Source: JADLHS01 sp044225555
GTDB taxonomy: Bacteria; Verrucomicrobiota; Verrucomicrobiia; Limisphaerales; JADLHS01
Assembly: GCA_044225555.1 (NCBI GenBank)
Contig: JBGAIM010000005.1
Span: forward strand, 310,001-374,000
Reading direction: 5' to 3'
DNA: 64,000 nt
Shown: one piece after another, positions 8,046 to 16,482 of the stretch
How the letters are laid out: every line of letters starts with the position of its first letter
Numbering within the stretch: position 1 is the first letter of the stretch
Position numbers and translations under genes: made by a program
The notes under the pieces: model-generated
Told to the model about the DNA's origin: nothing
The model's database searches: none
The model's input: only the letters and a program-made list of their open reading frames with translations

Positions 8046-9380
8046 TCAATTCGCTCCTTTCTCCTGACCAGGTTCGTGTTGCATATGCAACACAGCATCG
8101 GTACGCGGGTCGGTGATTCGGCCGGTGAGCGCGGAGGCCGCAGCTACGGCCGGCGAGCAGAGGTAAACCTCCGAGTTCGGATTCCCCATTCGCCCTTTGA
8201 AATTCCGATTCGTCGTCGAGAGGGCGGTTTCGCCATCGCCGAGTGCGCCCTCATGAATGCCCAGGCACGGACCGCAGCCGGAATTCATGACCACCGCTCC
8301 GGCTTGCATGAACGTGCCCACATAACCCTTTCCCAACGCCTGTCGGTAAACCTTGCCGGAAGCCGGGAAGATCAACATCCGCGTGCCGGACGCGACTTTG
8401 TTACCTTTCAGGATCTTCGCCGCGATGGCCAGGTCATCGAGCCGACCGTTTGTGCACGAGCCGATGACGATCTGGTGGACCTTCTTGCCAAGCACTTGGT
8501 CCACCGGCTTCACATTGTCCACCGTGTGCGGGCAGGCGATCTGCGGCACGAGCTTCGCCACGTTAATTTCGACGACTTGATCGTAGGTCGCGTCAGGATC
8601 GGGCTTCACGGATTCGATAGGATCGGTGACGCCGGCTTCTTCGCGCAAGTAGCGCTCCGTCTCGGCGTCTGCAGGTACGATCCCTGAGGTTGCCCCAGCC
8701 TCGACCGCCATGTTGCACAGGGCAATGCGACCGGAGACGGACATTTGCTCAATCGTCGGTCCGTGAAACTCCAGCACCTTGAAGTTCGCGCCCTGTGCCG
8801 TGAGCTTGCCGATGAGGTGCAAGATCAGGTCCTTTGGCCCTACGAATTTCTTGAACCGGCCCTTGACTACGACCTTGATGGTGGACGGCACTTCGATGTT
8901 CACCGCCACGCCCAAAGCCCAGACGCTGGCCATTTCCGTGGCACCAACACCAAACGCGAACGCGCCCAACGCACCGTGGCTGGTCGTGTGCGAGTCCGTG
9001 CCCACGACGACCATGCCCGGACGCACGTAGCCGTTCTCGGGCAAAACTTGGTGGCAAATGCCGCCGACGTCGCCGCGGATGTCATGAAACTTCGTCACGC
9101 TGTGCGCGCCGACGAACTCGCGGACCTTCTTTTGGTTCGACGCGGTCTTGGCGGACTCCGCCGGGATGCGGTGGTCGAAGATTACAGTGACACGACTTGG
9201 ATCCCAGATCTTCGGCGTCAGGTTTGTGCCTTTGTAAATCTCGTTGAACTGGTTGATGACGAGCGCGGCATTCTCGTGCGACATCGCGAGGTCCACCTTC
9301 GGTTCAACCACGTCACCGACCTTCACCGAGGCGAGGCCGGAAGCGCGCGCCAGGATTTTTTCTGCTACGGTCATGCCCAT
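8046..9380 (-). CDS. leuC: 3-isopropylmalate dehydratase large subunit (LeuC, aconitase superfamily)
   Basis: 444 aa from the ATG at 9380 (MGMTVAEKIL); a GGAG at 9388-9391 lies 7 nt upstream. A longer reading frame to 9536 runs through an intergenic palindrome and is not believed. The three [4Fe-4S] ligands are present: C309 in GSCTNGR, and C369 and C372 in GCGPC. VVGTDSHTTSHGALGAFAFG (about 126-145) is the aconitase-family substrate segment. It forms a heterodimer with LeuD. The size (about 420-445 aa) and sequence resemble the archaeal-type LeuC/HacA/dimethylmaleate hydratase branch rather than the 466-aa enterobacterial form, so exact substrate specificity cannot be fixed from sequence alone. 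Confidence 0.88.
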   Translation of the reverse strand: MGMTVAEKILARASGLASVKVGDVVEPKVDLAMSHENAALVINQFNEIYKGTNLTPKIWDPSRVTVIFDHRIPAESAKTASNQKKVREFVGAHSVTKFHDIRGDVGGICHQVLPENGYVRPGMVVVGTDSHTTSHGALGAFAFGVGATEMASVWALGVAVNIEVPSTIKVVVKGRFKKFVGPKDLILHLIGKLTAQGANFKVLEFHGPTIEQMSVSGRIALCNMAVEAGATSGIVPADAETERYLREEAGVTDPIESVKPDPDATYDQVVEINVAKLVPQIACPHTVDNVKPVDQVLGKKVHQIVIGSCTNGRLDDLAIAAKILKGNKVASGTRMLIFPASGKVYRQALGKGYVGTFMQAGAVVMNSGCGPCLGIHEGALGDGETALSTTNRNFKGRMGNPNSEVYLCSPAVAAASALTGRITDPRTDAVLHMQHEPGQEKGAN

Positions 9381-9396
9381 AATTGTTCTCCGTTCG

Positions 9397-9459
9397 CCCC
9401 TCACCCCGTCCCTCTCCCCATCGGATGGGGAGAGGGTGGCCGATAGGCCGGGTGAGGGG
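9397..9459. repeat. Imperfect palindrome, CCCTCACCC...GGGTGAGGG type
   Basis: A 63-bp imperfect inverted repeat between the lyase stop and the leuC start. Outer arms CCCCTCACCC/GGGTGAGGGG enclose inner arms CCCTCTCCCCATC/GATGGGGAGAGGG around a tiny loop. This is a common intergenic REP-like palindrome in high-GC bacteria. It would sit in the transcript between the lyase and leuC. Confidence 0.7.
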
Positions 9460-9465
9460 AATTGG

Positions 9466-10398
9466 CTATCCAACAATCTTCGCCGCGCCTTTGTATTTCT
9501 CGTCGAGGCGCTGCTTGGGAAGATACTTGTCCTCAAGCGCCTTGTAGTTTTTCAGCCCGACGAAATCAGTGAACTGCTCGAACGACGAAACCCATTGCGT
9601 CTGGCCGGGCAACGTGCCGGTGGGCGACGCCTTGAGCGCCTTGAAGAAATCCGTGAGCGCCTTGTGCGCGACCATGCAAGACGCGACCGGGATCGAGACG
9701 CGGCCCACGCCCATCTTCGCCAGCTCGGGAATCGGCACCAGCTCGGTCTTCATGCCGGAGATGGCGTCCATGAGGTTCACCGAGAGCGGGCCTTTGAGCG
9801 CCTTGATCGCCTTCGCGATGTCGGCCTTGGTCTTGATGCCGTCAATGAACGCGAGGTCCGCGCCGGCGGCGAGGTAGAGATTGCAGCGGCGGATGGCCTC
9901 GTCGAGGCCGAGCACGCTGAAGGCGTCGGTGCGGGCGTTGATGATGAAATCCTTGTCCAGCCGGTCGCGCACGTCGGCGCAGGCGCGGACCTTGCCGGCC
10001 ATTTCATCGGCGTCAATGACCTCCTTGCCGGCCATGTGCCCGCAACGCTTCGGGAACACCTGGTCCTCGAGGTTCATGCCGGCGACGCCCATGGCGATGA
10101 GCCGCTCGGTGATGGCCGCGGCGTTGACTGCGTTGCCGCCGCCGGTGTCCACGTCCGCCATGACGGGGATGTTCACCGCCTGCGCGATGTTCCAGGTGAT
10201 GTCGAGCACGTCCTTCATCTGGACGAGGCCGACGTCCGGTTTGCCGAGCAACGCCGCCGCGAGGCCGTAGCCCGAGATCTGGATGGCTTCGAAGCCGCAG
10301 GCCTCGATGACTTTGGCGCTCATCGCGTCGTGGCAACCCACGACCGCCACCGCGCGGCGTTCCAGGATGGCTTTCCGTAAGACGGTGGTTTTTTTCAT
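9466..10398 (-). CDS. Isocitrate lyase/PEP mutase family carbon-carbon lyase
   Basis: 310 aa. Motifs: MADVDTGGGNAVNAAAITER (about 80-99), whose Asp residues bind Mg2+; EDQVFPKRCGHMAG (about 111-124) with the K-R-C-G-H signature and catalytic Cys119 of the 2-methylisocitrate/isocitrate lyase group; and ARTDAF. The length fits the PrpB/2,3-dimethylmalate lyase size class rather than true isocitrate lyase (over 400 aa). The family cleaves 2-hydroxy-3-carboxy acids to a keto acid (pyruvate or glyoxylate) plus a carboxylate. It is the first gene of a probable lyase-leuC-leuD unit, 85 nt from leuC. The context fits 2,3-dimethylmalate, 2-methylisocitrate or oxaloacetate-type substrates; the exact one is unknown. 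Confidence 0.85.
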   Translation of the reverse strand: MKKTTVLRKAILERRAVAVVGCHDAMSAKVIEACGFEAIQISGYGLAAALLGKPDVGLVQMKDVLDITWNIAQAVNIPVMADVDTGGGNAVNAAAITERLIAMGVAGMNLEDQVFPKRCGHMAGKEVIDADEMAGKVRACADVRDRLDKDFIINARTDAFSVLGLDEAIRRCNLYLAAGADLAFIDGIKTKADIAKAIKALKGPLSVNLMDAISGMKTELVPIPELAKMGVGRVSIPVASCMVAHKALTDFFKALKASPTGTLPGQTQWVSSFEQFTDFVGLKNYKALEDKYLPKQRLDEKYKGAAKIVG

Positions 10399-10547
10399 AA
10401 ATGTGTTCTCTGAAATCTCAATTCAACGACCGCCGACGCTGACGATCTGCGACTGCAGAAGCCGCGAGCAAACTCCCCTGAACCACGCGACTGCCCAGCA
10501 GCCCTGCAGAGTGGCCCTGCAGTGCGTGCTTCGGCGAAGATCTATGG

Positions 10548-11342
10548 TCATGGGTTTCTGCGGATTTGCCACTGGCCGGTAGGACTGGCGAGCAGTTCAT
10601 CAAGGTTGGTAAAAGTCAGGGGCTGCCGGAGAATATACTTGGGGTCTTCCACCCTCAGGCTTAGGAGAGTTCTATCCGGAGCAAATAGCTCGACTTCCGC
10701 GGCCGCGACACCGTTGGTGGTTTGTCGGGGGATCCAGTAAACGCTGTAAATTGGTGTGAAGGTTGCGTTCGTGAACGGTGGCTTCCACCTGAATCGGTTC
10801 CAGTGAGGGGCAGGCGCGGCATGTATCACGCAGTCGCGGTTCAACCCAGCAACATCCATCGAGACCGCGGACAACCATTGCGTTGCCAGGTTGTAGGCGG
10901 CATTGGTGTCCAAGCGGTCACTTGGCCACCGGTAGCTCCTTGTGTAATTCGCGCAGGCGGCCTCCAAGTCGGCTCTGAGCAACTCGTTGAATTTCCAGCC
11001 TTTGCTTGCCACATAGTGGTAATGCCGGCTCATGACCCTTCCCACGTGACCTGTCTCCATGTACGCATAGCCAAACGGGAGAGTGGTGAACTTGACAATG
11101 TTTTCTGTAAGCGGTACTTCCTCTTCCGACAGACTCAATTCTGTTGCGACTTGGTTTGCTTCCTGAAGGAGTAACTTGCGGGCTTCTTTTCTGTACGCTT
11201 CGGTGGTAAGAGACATGAGGGAGCGCGGACCTTTTGTCTCAAGAGTGCGCAACGGGTCAGGAAAGCCCTGCGGAAGCCGCAATTCTTGGCCCCAGCCGGA
11301 GCAAGCGGCGGTCAAGAGCAGCGTAAATAACGAGAGCTTCAT
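10548..11342 (-). CDS. Exported protein of unknown function
   Basis: 264 aa from the ATG at 11342 (MKLSLFTLLLTAACSGWGQ), which gives a clean signal peptide; the Cys in TAACSGW could alternatively be a lipobox. A start five codons earlier (11357) is possible. The mature protein has a charged helical region (about 40-70), then an aromatic-rich part (GYAYMETGHVGRVMSRHYHY) and Trp/Tyr/Phe-rich beta segments. It ends in TGQWQIRRNP. No known domain is recognised. It sits between the LeuB-like dehydrogenase and the lyase on the same strand, with about 107 and 149 nt gaps, so co-transcription is uncertain. Confidence 0.7.
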   Translation of the reverse strand: MKLSLFTLLLTAACSGWGQELRLPQGFPDPLRTLETKGPRSLMSLTTEAYRKEARKLLLQEANQVATELSLSEEEVPLTENIVKFTTLPFGYAYMETGHVGRVMSRHYHYVASKGWKFNELLRADLEAACANYTRSYRWPSDRLDTNAAYNLATQWLSAVSMDVAGLNRDCVIHAAPAPHWNRFRWKPPFTNATFTPIYSVYWIPRQTTNGVAAAEVELFAPDRTLLSLRVEDPKYILRQPLTFTNLDELLASPTGQWQIRRNP

Positions 11343-11449
11343 GCGTGGGCCGAGCATTCAAATTCAGCGACGCCGACGGTCATAGTGCTTCCGAGTTGCA
11401 CACAGGAGTAGCTCGCCCGTGTCGGCTCTGGTTGATTGCCATTCATTCA

Positions 11450-12568
11450 TCAGAGTTTTGCCGCAATCGCCTTCGCCATGTCGAGCGTGGAATCCTTGCC
11501 GCCCATGTCGTAGGTGCGGACCTTGCCTTCCTGGATGACGGCGGCCACCGCGCCTTCGAGCGCGCTGCCTTTGCCCGTTTCGCCGAGCCAATCGAGCATC
11601 ATCTTCGCGGCAAGGATCGTGGCGATGGGGTTGACCTTGTATTGGCCGGCGTATTTCGGCGCGGAGCCGTGCGTGGGCTCGAACACCGCCAGCTTTTGCC
11701 CGATGTTGCCCGAGCAGCCGAAGCCCAGCCCGCCGACCATTTGCGCGCACAGGTCGGAAATGATGTCGCCGTAGAGATTCGGCGCGACGAGCACGTCGTA
11801 GTTGAACGGGTTCTTGAGCAGCCACATCGTCATGGCGTCAATGTTCGCGTCGTCCATCGGGATGTCCGGGAACTCCTTCGCCACGGCCTTCGCACATTCG
11901 AGGAACAGCCCATCGGTCGCGCGCACCACGTTCGCCTTGTGGATGACGGTGACTTTCTTCCGCTTGAACTTCCGCGCGAACTCGAACGCCGCGCGCACGA
12001 TGCGCTCCGAGCCGGCGCGGGTGTTGATCTTGCACGAGACGGCGTATTGATCGGCGGGCAGCCTCGCGAACGGCGCGAACGGCTTGGCCAGCTTGCCTAG
12101 CGTGTCCGCGAGTTCCGGCGGCACGGGCGCGAACTCGACGCCGGCGTAAAGGTCCTCGGTGTTCTCGCGGAACACGACGAGGTCAATGCCGGGTTTGAAG
12201 TTGAGCGGGTTGCCGGCGTAGCCCTTGCACGGTCGGAGGCAGATGTAGAGGTCGAAGAGCTGCCGCATCCGCACGATGGGTGAACGATACGTGAGGCCCT
12301 TGCCTTGAAACGCCGACGCGAGCTCCGCGTTGGCGGCTTTGACGGGCTTGGACGTGATGGCGCCAAACATGGCGGCGTCCACGTTCTTGAGCAGGTCCAC
12401 GGTGCGCGCGGGAAAGGCATCACCCTCCTGGCACCAGAATTCCCAGCCGATGTCGCCATGAATGTATTCGGCGTCGAGGGCGAGTTTATCGAGAACGATC
12501 TTGGCGGCTTCGAGGACATCCACGCCGATGCCGTCGCCGGGCAGCCAGGCAATTTTGTATTTGGCCAT
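11450..12568 (-). CDS. Isocitrate/isopropylmalate dehydrogenase family protein (LeuB/ICDH-like)
   Basis: 372 aa from the ATG at 12568 (MAKYKIAWLPGDGIGVDVLE), which fits the family N-terminus; longer upstream reading is non-homologous. Key motifs: LPGDGIG (cofactor and Mg region); YRSPIVRMRQLFDLYICLRP (substrate-binding Arg residues); VVFRENTEDLYAG; VIHKANVVRATDGLF with the catalytic Lys; DANIDAM (metal Asp); and FEPTHGSAPKYAG (NAD site). The family does NAD(P)-dependent oxidative decarboxylation of 3-isopropylmalate, isocitrate or related hydroxy acids. The nearby leuC-leuD suggests LeuB, but leuA is absent and a lyase of the isocitrate class lies in between, so specificity is left open. Confidence 0.88.
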   Translation of the reverse strand: MAKYKIAWLPGDGIGVDVLEAAKIVLDKLALDAEYIHGDIGWEFWCQEGDAFPARTVDLLKNVDAAMFGAITSKPVKAANAELASAFQGKGLTYRSPIVRMRQLFDLYICLRPCKGYAGNPLNFKPGIDLVVFRENTEDLYAGVEFAPVPPELADTLGKLAKPFAPFARLPADQYAVSCKINTRAGSERIVRAAFEFARKFKRKKVTVIHKANVVRATDGLFLECAKAVAKEFPDIPMDDANIDAMTMWLLKNPFNYDVLVAPNLYGDIISDLCAQMVGGLGFGCSGNIGQKLAVFEPTHGSAPKYAGQYKVNPIATILAAKMMLDWLGETGKGSALEGAVAAVIQEGKVRTYDMGGKDSTLDMAKAIAAKL

Positions 12569-12732
12569 AACGCAGCGCGGGCGCAACGGCTGGTCTGAGC
12601 CAAGCGTTGGTGCTGGCCTGTTGCAGCCGTCTAGCCGGGAACAAGGTTTGTTCCGGCCCGACCATCCTCCCAAGCTCCCGAGTGCGGCCACGCAGGAATT
12701 GGCAAGAGTGGGGCGTTATTTGACGTGACGAA

Positions 12733-12751
12733 GGTTACACGCTTTGTAACC
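12733..12751. promoter_or_regulatory. Short palindrome upstream of the LeuB-like gene (possible operator)
   Basis: GGTTACA and TGTAACC, perfect 7-bp arms separated by five bases, lie in the 228-nt gap between the phosphodiesterase stop and the dehydrogenase start, about 165 nt upstream of the latter. There is no T tract on either strand, so it is unlikely to be a terminator. A dimeric regulator site is possible. No cognate regulator is known. Confidence 0.35.
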
Positions 12752-12795
12752 CCTCGGGTTCGCGAAACTGAGCGGAAGGTCGAAGCCGGCTGAGT

Positions 12796-13707
12796 CTATT
12801 CGAAGGCACTGACGACGGGACGCCCCCAAAAGTGCTCCGGCAGAGGAACGCGCAACAGCCAAAGCGCTGTGGCGGCGGTGTCGTATTGCACAACTGGTGC
12901 GGTGATGGTGTAACCCTTCTTAACGCCCTTGCCCCACGCGACCCATGGGATCAAAACGTCCTCGGGTCGCGCATCGCCGTGGGTGCCGATGGTTTTGCCT
13001 TCCTTGTCTTTGGAATCATGCCCGCCGTGGTCTGCGGTCAAAATGATCACGCTTTGATCCAACACGCCGGCTGCGGCGATGGCGTCCTTGATCGTCTTCA
13101 ACGCGCTGTCGCAGTCTTTGAGCGCCTGGACTTTCTCCTTGGAATACGCGCCGGTTTTGTGGCCGACGGTGTCCGGATCACGGAAATGGATGAAGCAAAG
13201 ATTCGGTTTCGTTTTCCCGAACTCGGCGGCGAATGCACGCGCGACCGACTTGGCGTCGTCGTCCGGTTGCGGCCAGACGAGTTCGTCAATGGTGCCGGGC
13301 AGTTCCAAGTGTTTGAACTTCTCTTTGCCGACGAACATGGCGGTTCGGAGGCCGCGTTCCTTGGCCAGACTGAAGATGGTCGGCACATTGACAACGCCGT
13401 TCGTGGGTCGGTAATCGTTCCACGTGATCTGGTGTTTCTGGACGCCCACACCGGTGAGCATGGAGGTGTGCGAGGGCAGGGTGAGGCTGGGGACGATGGT
13501 GTAAGCCTCGGCGGCGCGCGCGCCATTCGCTTCCAAATCATGGAACGTGGGCAGCACAGTTTGCTCGATGAGGCTGGGGTTGCCTTGATCGTAGCTGATG
13601 ATGAAAACGTATTTGGCGCGGGGCGCGGCCATGGCCGTGTGACAGCAAAGCTGGAGCGCAAGAATACCAGACAGAAGGAACAGGAGACTTCGTTTCAATT
13701 TTGTCAT
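12796..13707 (-). CDS. Exported alkaline phosphatase superfamily protein (NPP/phosphodiesterase-like)
   Basis: 303 aa with a signal peptide (LLFLLSGILALQ, cleavage near AMA-AP). The superfamily metal and nucleophile sites are visible: an Asp in ISYDQGNP, nucleophile Thr in PSLTLPSHTSMLTG, DPDTVGHKTG, ILTADHGGHD, and a final His in GTHGDA. The pattern is that of ectonucleotide pyrophosphatase/phosphodiesterase-like hydrolases that cleave phosphodiesters or phosphonates using two zinc ions in the periplasm. The length is short compared with sulfatases, so it is a minimal catalytic domain. It is divergent from the neighbouring lipoprotein gene. Confidence 0.88.
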   Translation of the reverse strand: MTKLKRSLLFLLSGILALQLCCHTAMAAPRAKYVFIISYDQGNPSLIEQTVLPTFHDLEANGARAAEAYTIVPSLTLPSHTSMLTGVGVQKHQITWNDYRPTNGVVNVPTIFSLAKERGLRTAMFVGKEKFKHLELPGTIDELVWPQPDDDAKSVARAFAAEFGKTKPNLCFIHFRDPDTVGHKTGAYSKEKVQALKDCDSALKTIKDAIAAAGVLDQSVIILTADHGGHDSKDKEGKTIGTHGDARPEDVLIPWVAWGKGVKKGYTITAPVVQYDTAATALWLLRVPLPEHFWGRPVVSAFE

Positions 13708-13911
13708 TCGGATGGTTGTGACGTTGAAGGGGGGCGATTATTCGGGCCGCCAGTCAAAGGCTGCGTTGGACATGAACTGGTTAAGGGCGATTTGCTTCAA
13801 GATCGTCCCACAGGAGTAACCATTCCAAGCGACGGACCCAATGAAATTATTCAAGACGGGGAAGATCAATCTTCCATCCCCAGCCCGCCTGGCTATGATT
13901 TGCCCGCGCTT

Positions 13912-15354
13912 ATGAAGAGGATTGCTTTTACTCTCTTGGCAGCCATGTGCGGGCTGTTCCCGCTGGTGTCGGGATGCGGCAAGAAACGAGCGCCCGGCGC
14001 GGAAATCGCCTTGTCCTCGGGACCTGAAGGCTGGCCCAAGGCCAAGTATGGCTCCAAGTCTCCCGGCTACGCCGACTGGTGTCTTGTCTGGTCAAAGGAG
14101 CTGTGCGTTGGCGGTTACCAGCAGGTGGGAGTCAAAGATGCCCGATGGGATGAGTCGGCATTAAGCGCGCTCGAGGAGTACGCCCATGTTCGGGTGACCG
14201 GGCATGCACGCAATCCAGGGGAATCAGACCTCCTGGACACGCAATTAAGAAAGGCGATCAATGCGGGGTGCAACGATCCGTTGATTCGTTACCTCTACCT
14301 GCTTCGGATCGCGAGCCCGCCGTACTCGGCCACGCCGCAAGCGGCGGCCGAGTATTCGAAGGTGGCACAACAGATGGATGCGAGCGGGTATGCCATCTTG
14401 TTCAAGTGCTATGTAAATCTGCGCACAGCCGAAGCCTGGCGGGCTGCGTTTGTCAAACAAGCGCCCGAGGTAAACCGTTTTCGTCGCCAGGCCATGGATC
14501 ATTTGCAGGGGGTGCTTTCCAGCCAGGAACTTCCCGCCCACATTGCCTACGAGGCCTGCCGGGATTTGTACGACGCCATAGACAAGAACAAGAAACAACG
14601 AACCGATTTCTACACCCAGACCGAACCTATTTTACTGAAACGCTGGCGGGACGAGGGATTTCCCTATTTGATCAAGGCCCAATTCTATCTCGATTATGCC
14701 TGGGAGGCACGCGGGGATGGCTCGGCCAGCGACCTAACGGACGAAGGCCGGCGATTGTTCGTGGACCGGCTTGGCATCGCCGAAGAAGCGGTGGACAAGG
14801 CCTGGAAGAAAGACCCAACTTTGGCGGCCACTCCCTTGGCGGCGTTGCGCCTGGAACTGGGTCAGGGCCAGGGCCGCGAACGGATGGAAATGTGGTACAA
14901 ACGCGCGCTGGCCTTTCGGCTGGATCACCCCGAGGCCATCCGGCAAAAACAGCGATACCTCCAGCCTTACTGGTACGGGAGCGAGGAGGAATCCCTCGCC
15001 TTTGCGCGCGAGATCGCGAAGGCGGACCTCTACTACGGTCAGGAATTACTGCAGCCTTACTTTGTCCATCGCGACCTGGCGCAATTTTTCCGCAACTCGC
15101 GTCCGGGTTACTGGACCGAGCCGCAGGTCTGGCCGGACCTCGAGGCTTGCTTCGAGCGATTCTTCGATCGCGCCGGGGACGACCAGGCGTGGCGCAATAC
15201 CTACGCCTTGTGCGCCTGGCGTTGCCGGCAATGGAAGGCGCTGGACACCCAACTCGCCAAACTCACCGACGTGAAATACGATTACTTCGGAGGCAAGGAG
15301 GCTTATGAACAGTTCAAACAAAAAGCCCATGAACTGGCAAAACAGGCGAAGTGA
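13912..15354 (+). CDS. DUF4034-like lipoprotein
   Basis: 480 aa from the ATG at 13912, chosen because it gives a lipoprotein signal (FTLLAAMCGLFPLVSGC, lipobox V-S-G-C); the frame is open far upstream but antisense to the phosphodiesterase gene. The body is helical, tetratricopeptide-like. It contains LIKAQFYLDYAWEARGDG and QPYWYGSEEESLAFAR, resembling DUF4034 proteins (W-x-A-R-G-x-G and P-x-W-x-G-S-x-E). The function of that family is unknown. Expected location is membrane-anchored in the cell envelope. It ends 27 nt from the convergent pheS stop. Confidence 0.75.
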   Translation: MKRIAFTLLAAMCGLFPLVSGCGKKRAPGAEIALSSGPEGWPKAKYGSKSPGYADWCLVWSKELCVGGYQQVGVKDARWDESALSALEEYAHVRVTGHARNPGESDLLDTQLRKAINAGCNDPLIRYLYLLRIASPPYSATPQAAAEYSKVAQQMDASGYAILFKCYVNLRTAEAWRAAFVKQAPEVNRFRRQAMDHLQGVLSSQELPAHIAYEACRDLYDAIDKNKKQRTDFYTQTEPILLKRWRDEGFPYLIKAQFYLDYAWEARGDGSASDLTDEGRRLFVDRLGIAEEAVDKAWKKDPTLAATPLAALRLELGQGQGRERMEMWYKRALAFRLDHPEAIRQKQRYLQPYWYGSEEESLAFAREIAKADLYYGQELLQPYFVHRDLAQFFRNSRPGYWTEPQVWPDLEACFERFFDRAGDDQAWRNTYALCAWRCRQWKALDTQLAKLTDVKYDYFGGKEAYEQFKQKAHELAKQAK

Positions 15355-15381
15355 GCGAGCGAACAAGGGGATTGACCCTGT

Positions 15382-16389
15382 TCAGAACTGTTTCAAGAAC
15401 CGCACATCGTTTTCGTAGAAGAGGCGGATGTCGTTGATGCCGTAGCGGAGCATGGCGATGCGCTCGATGCCGAAACCGAACGCCCAGCCGGTCCAGATTT
15501 CCGGATCGTAGCCGACGTTCTCGAACACCTGCGGATGGACCATGCCGCAACCGGCGATCTCCAGCCAGTCCTTGCCCATCTTCTTCACGAGCGCGTTGGT
15601 GAAATCAATCTCGTAGCTGGGCTCGGTGTAACTGAAGTAGTGCGGGCGGAAACGGATCTTCACGTCGCTGCCCATGAGTTCGCGAAAAACGAATTCCACC
15701 GTGCCCTTGAGGTCGCCGACGGTCACGCCTTTGTCCACGTAGAGCCCCTCGATCTGATGGAAAGTCGGATTGTGCGTGGCGTCGGCGTTGTCGCGGCGAT
15801 AAACGCGGCCCGGGACGATGATGCGCACGGGTGGTGGCTGGGATTTCATCACGCGAATCTGCACGGAACTGGTGTGCGTGCGGAGCAATCGCTTGTCGCT
15901 GCCATTGAGATAAAATGTGTCCTGCGAATCGCGCGCGGGATGGTCGGCGGGCGTGTTGAGCGCGTCAAAGCAGTGATACTCGTCTTCGATCTCTGGCCCA
16001 TCCGCGACTGCGAAGCCGATCTTGCGGAACGCGCGGACGATGTCGTCGGTGACCTGTGTGAGCGGATGCAACTTGCCGAGTGCGCGGCGGCGACCGGGCA
16101 GGGTGAAGTCGGTCGGGTGCTTGGGCAGGGAAGCGGCCAGTTCAAGTTCGTCGCGGCGGGCGACGAGCGCGGCTTCGAGTTCAACCTTGGCAACGTTGAT
16201 GAGTTTGCCGGCGGCGGGTTTTTCCTCTTTGGAGAGCGTGCCGAGCTGTTTCATCAACGCGGTGAACTTGCCATGGGGTCCGATCCACGCGCCCTTGGTT
16301 TGTTCGAGCGCCGCGAGGTCGGCAGCAGCCTTGAGTTCCGCGAGGGCGGTTTGTTTCAACGGTTCGATTTCGTCGAGGAATCCTGCCAT
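15382..16389 (-). CDS. pheS: Phenylalanine--tRNA ligase, alpha subunit
   Basis: 335 aa, normal PheS length. It has an N-terminal coiled-coil region (about 1-90), then the class II core: HPLTQVTDDIVRAFRKIGF, then FDALNTPADHPARDSQDTFY, RIIVPGRVYRRDNADATHNP (motif 2), HQIEGLYVD-type sequence, and a motif 3 segment GWAFGFGIERIAMLRYGI near the C-terminus. It activates Phe and transfers it to tRNA-Phe together with PheT. It lies downstream of rpmI-rplT on the same strand but behind a strong terminator, so it probably has its own promoter or depends on read-through. Confidence 0.97.
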   Translation of the reverse strand: MAGFLDEIEPLKQTALAELKAAADLAALEQTKGAWIGPHGKFTALMKQLGTLSKEEKPAAGKLINVAKVELEAALVARRDELELAASLPKHPTDFTLPGRRRALGKLHPLTQVTDDIVRAFRKIGFAVADGPEIEDEYHCFDALNTPADHPARDSQDTFYLNGSDKRLLRTHTSSVQIRVMKSQPPPVRIIVPGRVYRRDNADATHNPTFHQIEGLYVDKGVTVGDLKGTVEFVFRELMGSDVKIRFRPHYFSYTEPSYEIDFTNALVKKMGKDWLEIAGCGMVHPQVFENVGYDPEIWTGWAFGFGIERIAMLRYGINDIRLFYENDVRFLKQF

Positions 16390-16428
16390 AAGTTTGAGGG
16401 TGGAAGATAGAGGATGGAGGATGGAAGC

Positions 16429-16460
16429 AAAAGAAAAAGGGCGACCATCGCTGGTCGCCC
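16429..16460 (-). terminator. Intrinsic terminator after rplT
   Basis: On the minus strand a perfect 9-bp stem (GGGCGACCA/TGGTCGCCC; 16439-16447 with 16452-16460) with a 4-nt loop is followed by a T-rich tract (16429-16438). It lies 22 nt past rplT and separates the ribosomal genes from pheS. Confidence 0.88.
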
Positions 16461-16482
16461 GCTAAAAGTTTGCCCGGTTGAA

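Noticed and set aside
12832..13911. Long open upstream extension of the lipoprotein gene (to 12832)
   Set aside because: It runs antisense through the phosphodiesterase gene, and the ATG at 13912 gives a clear lipoprotein signal.
15355..15384. Hairpin between the lipoprotein gene and pheS (GAACAAGGG/CCCTGTTC)
   Set aside because: A bulged stem with no T tract on either strand; weak evidence for a shared terminator.
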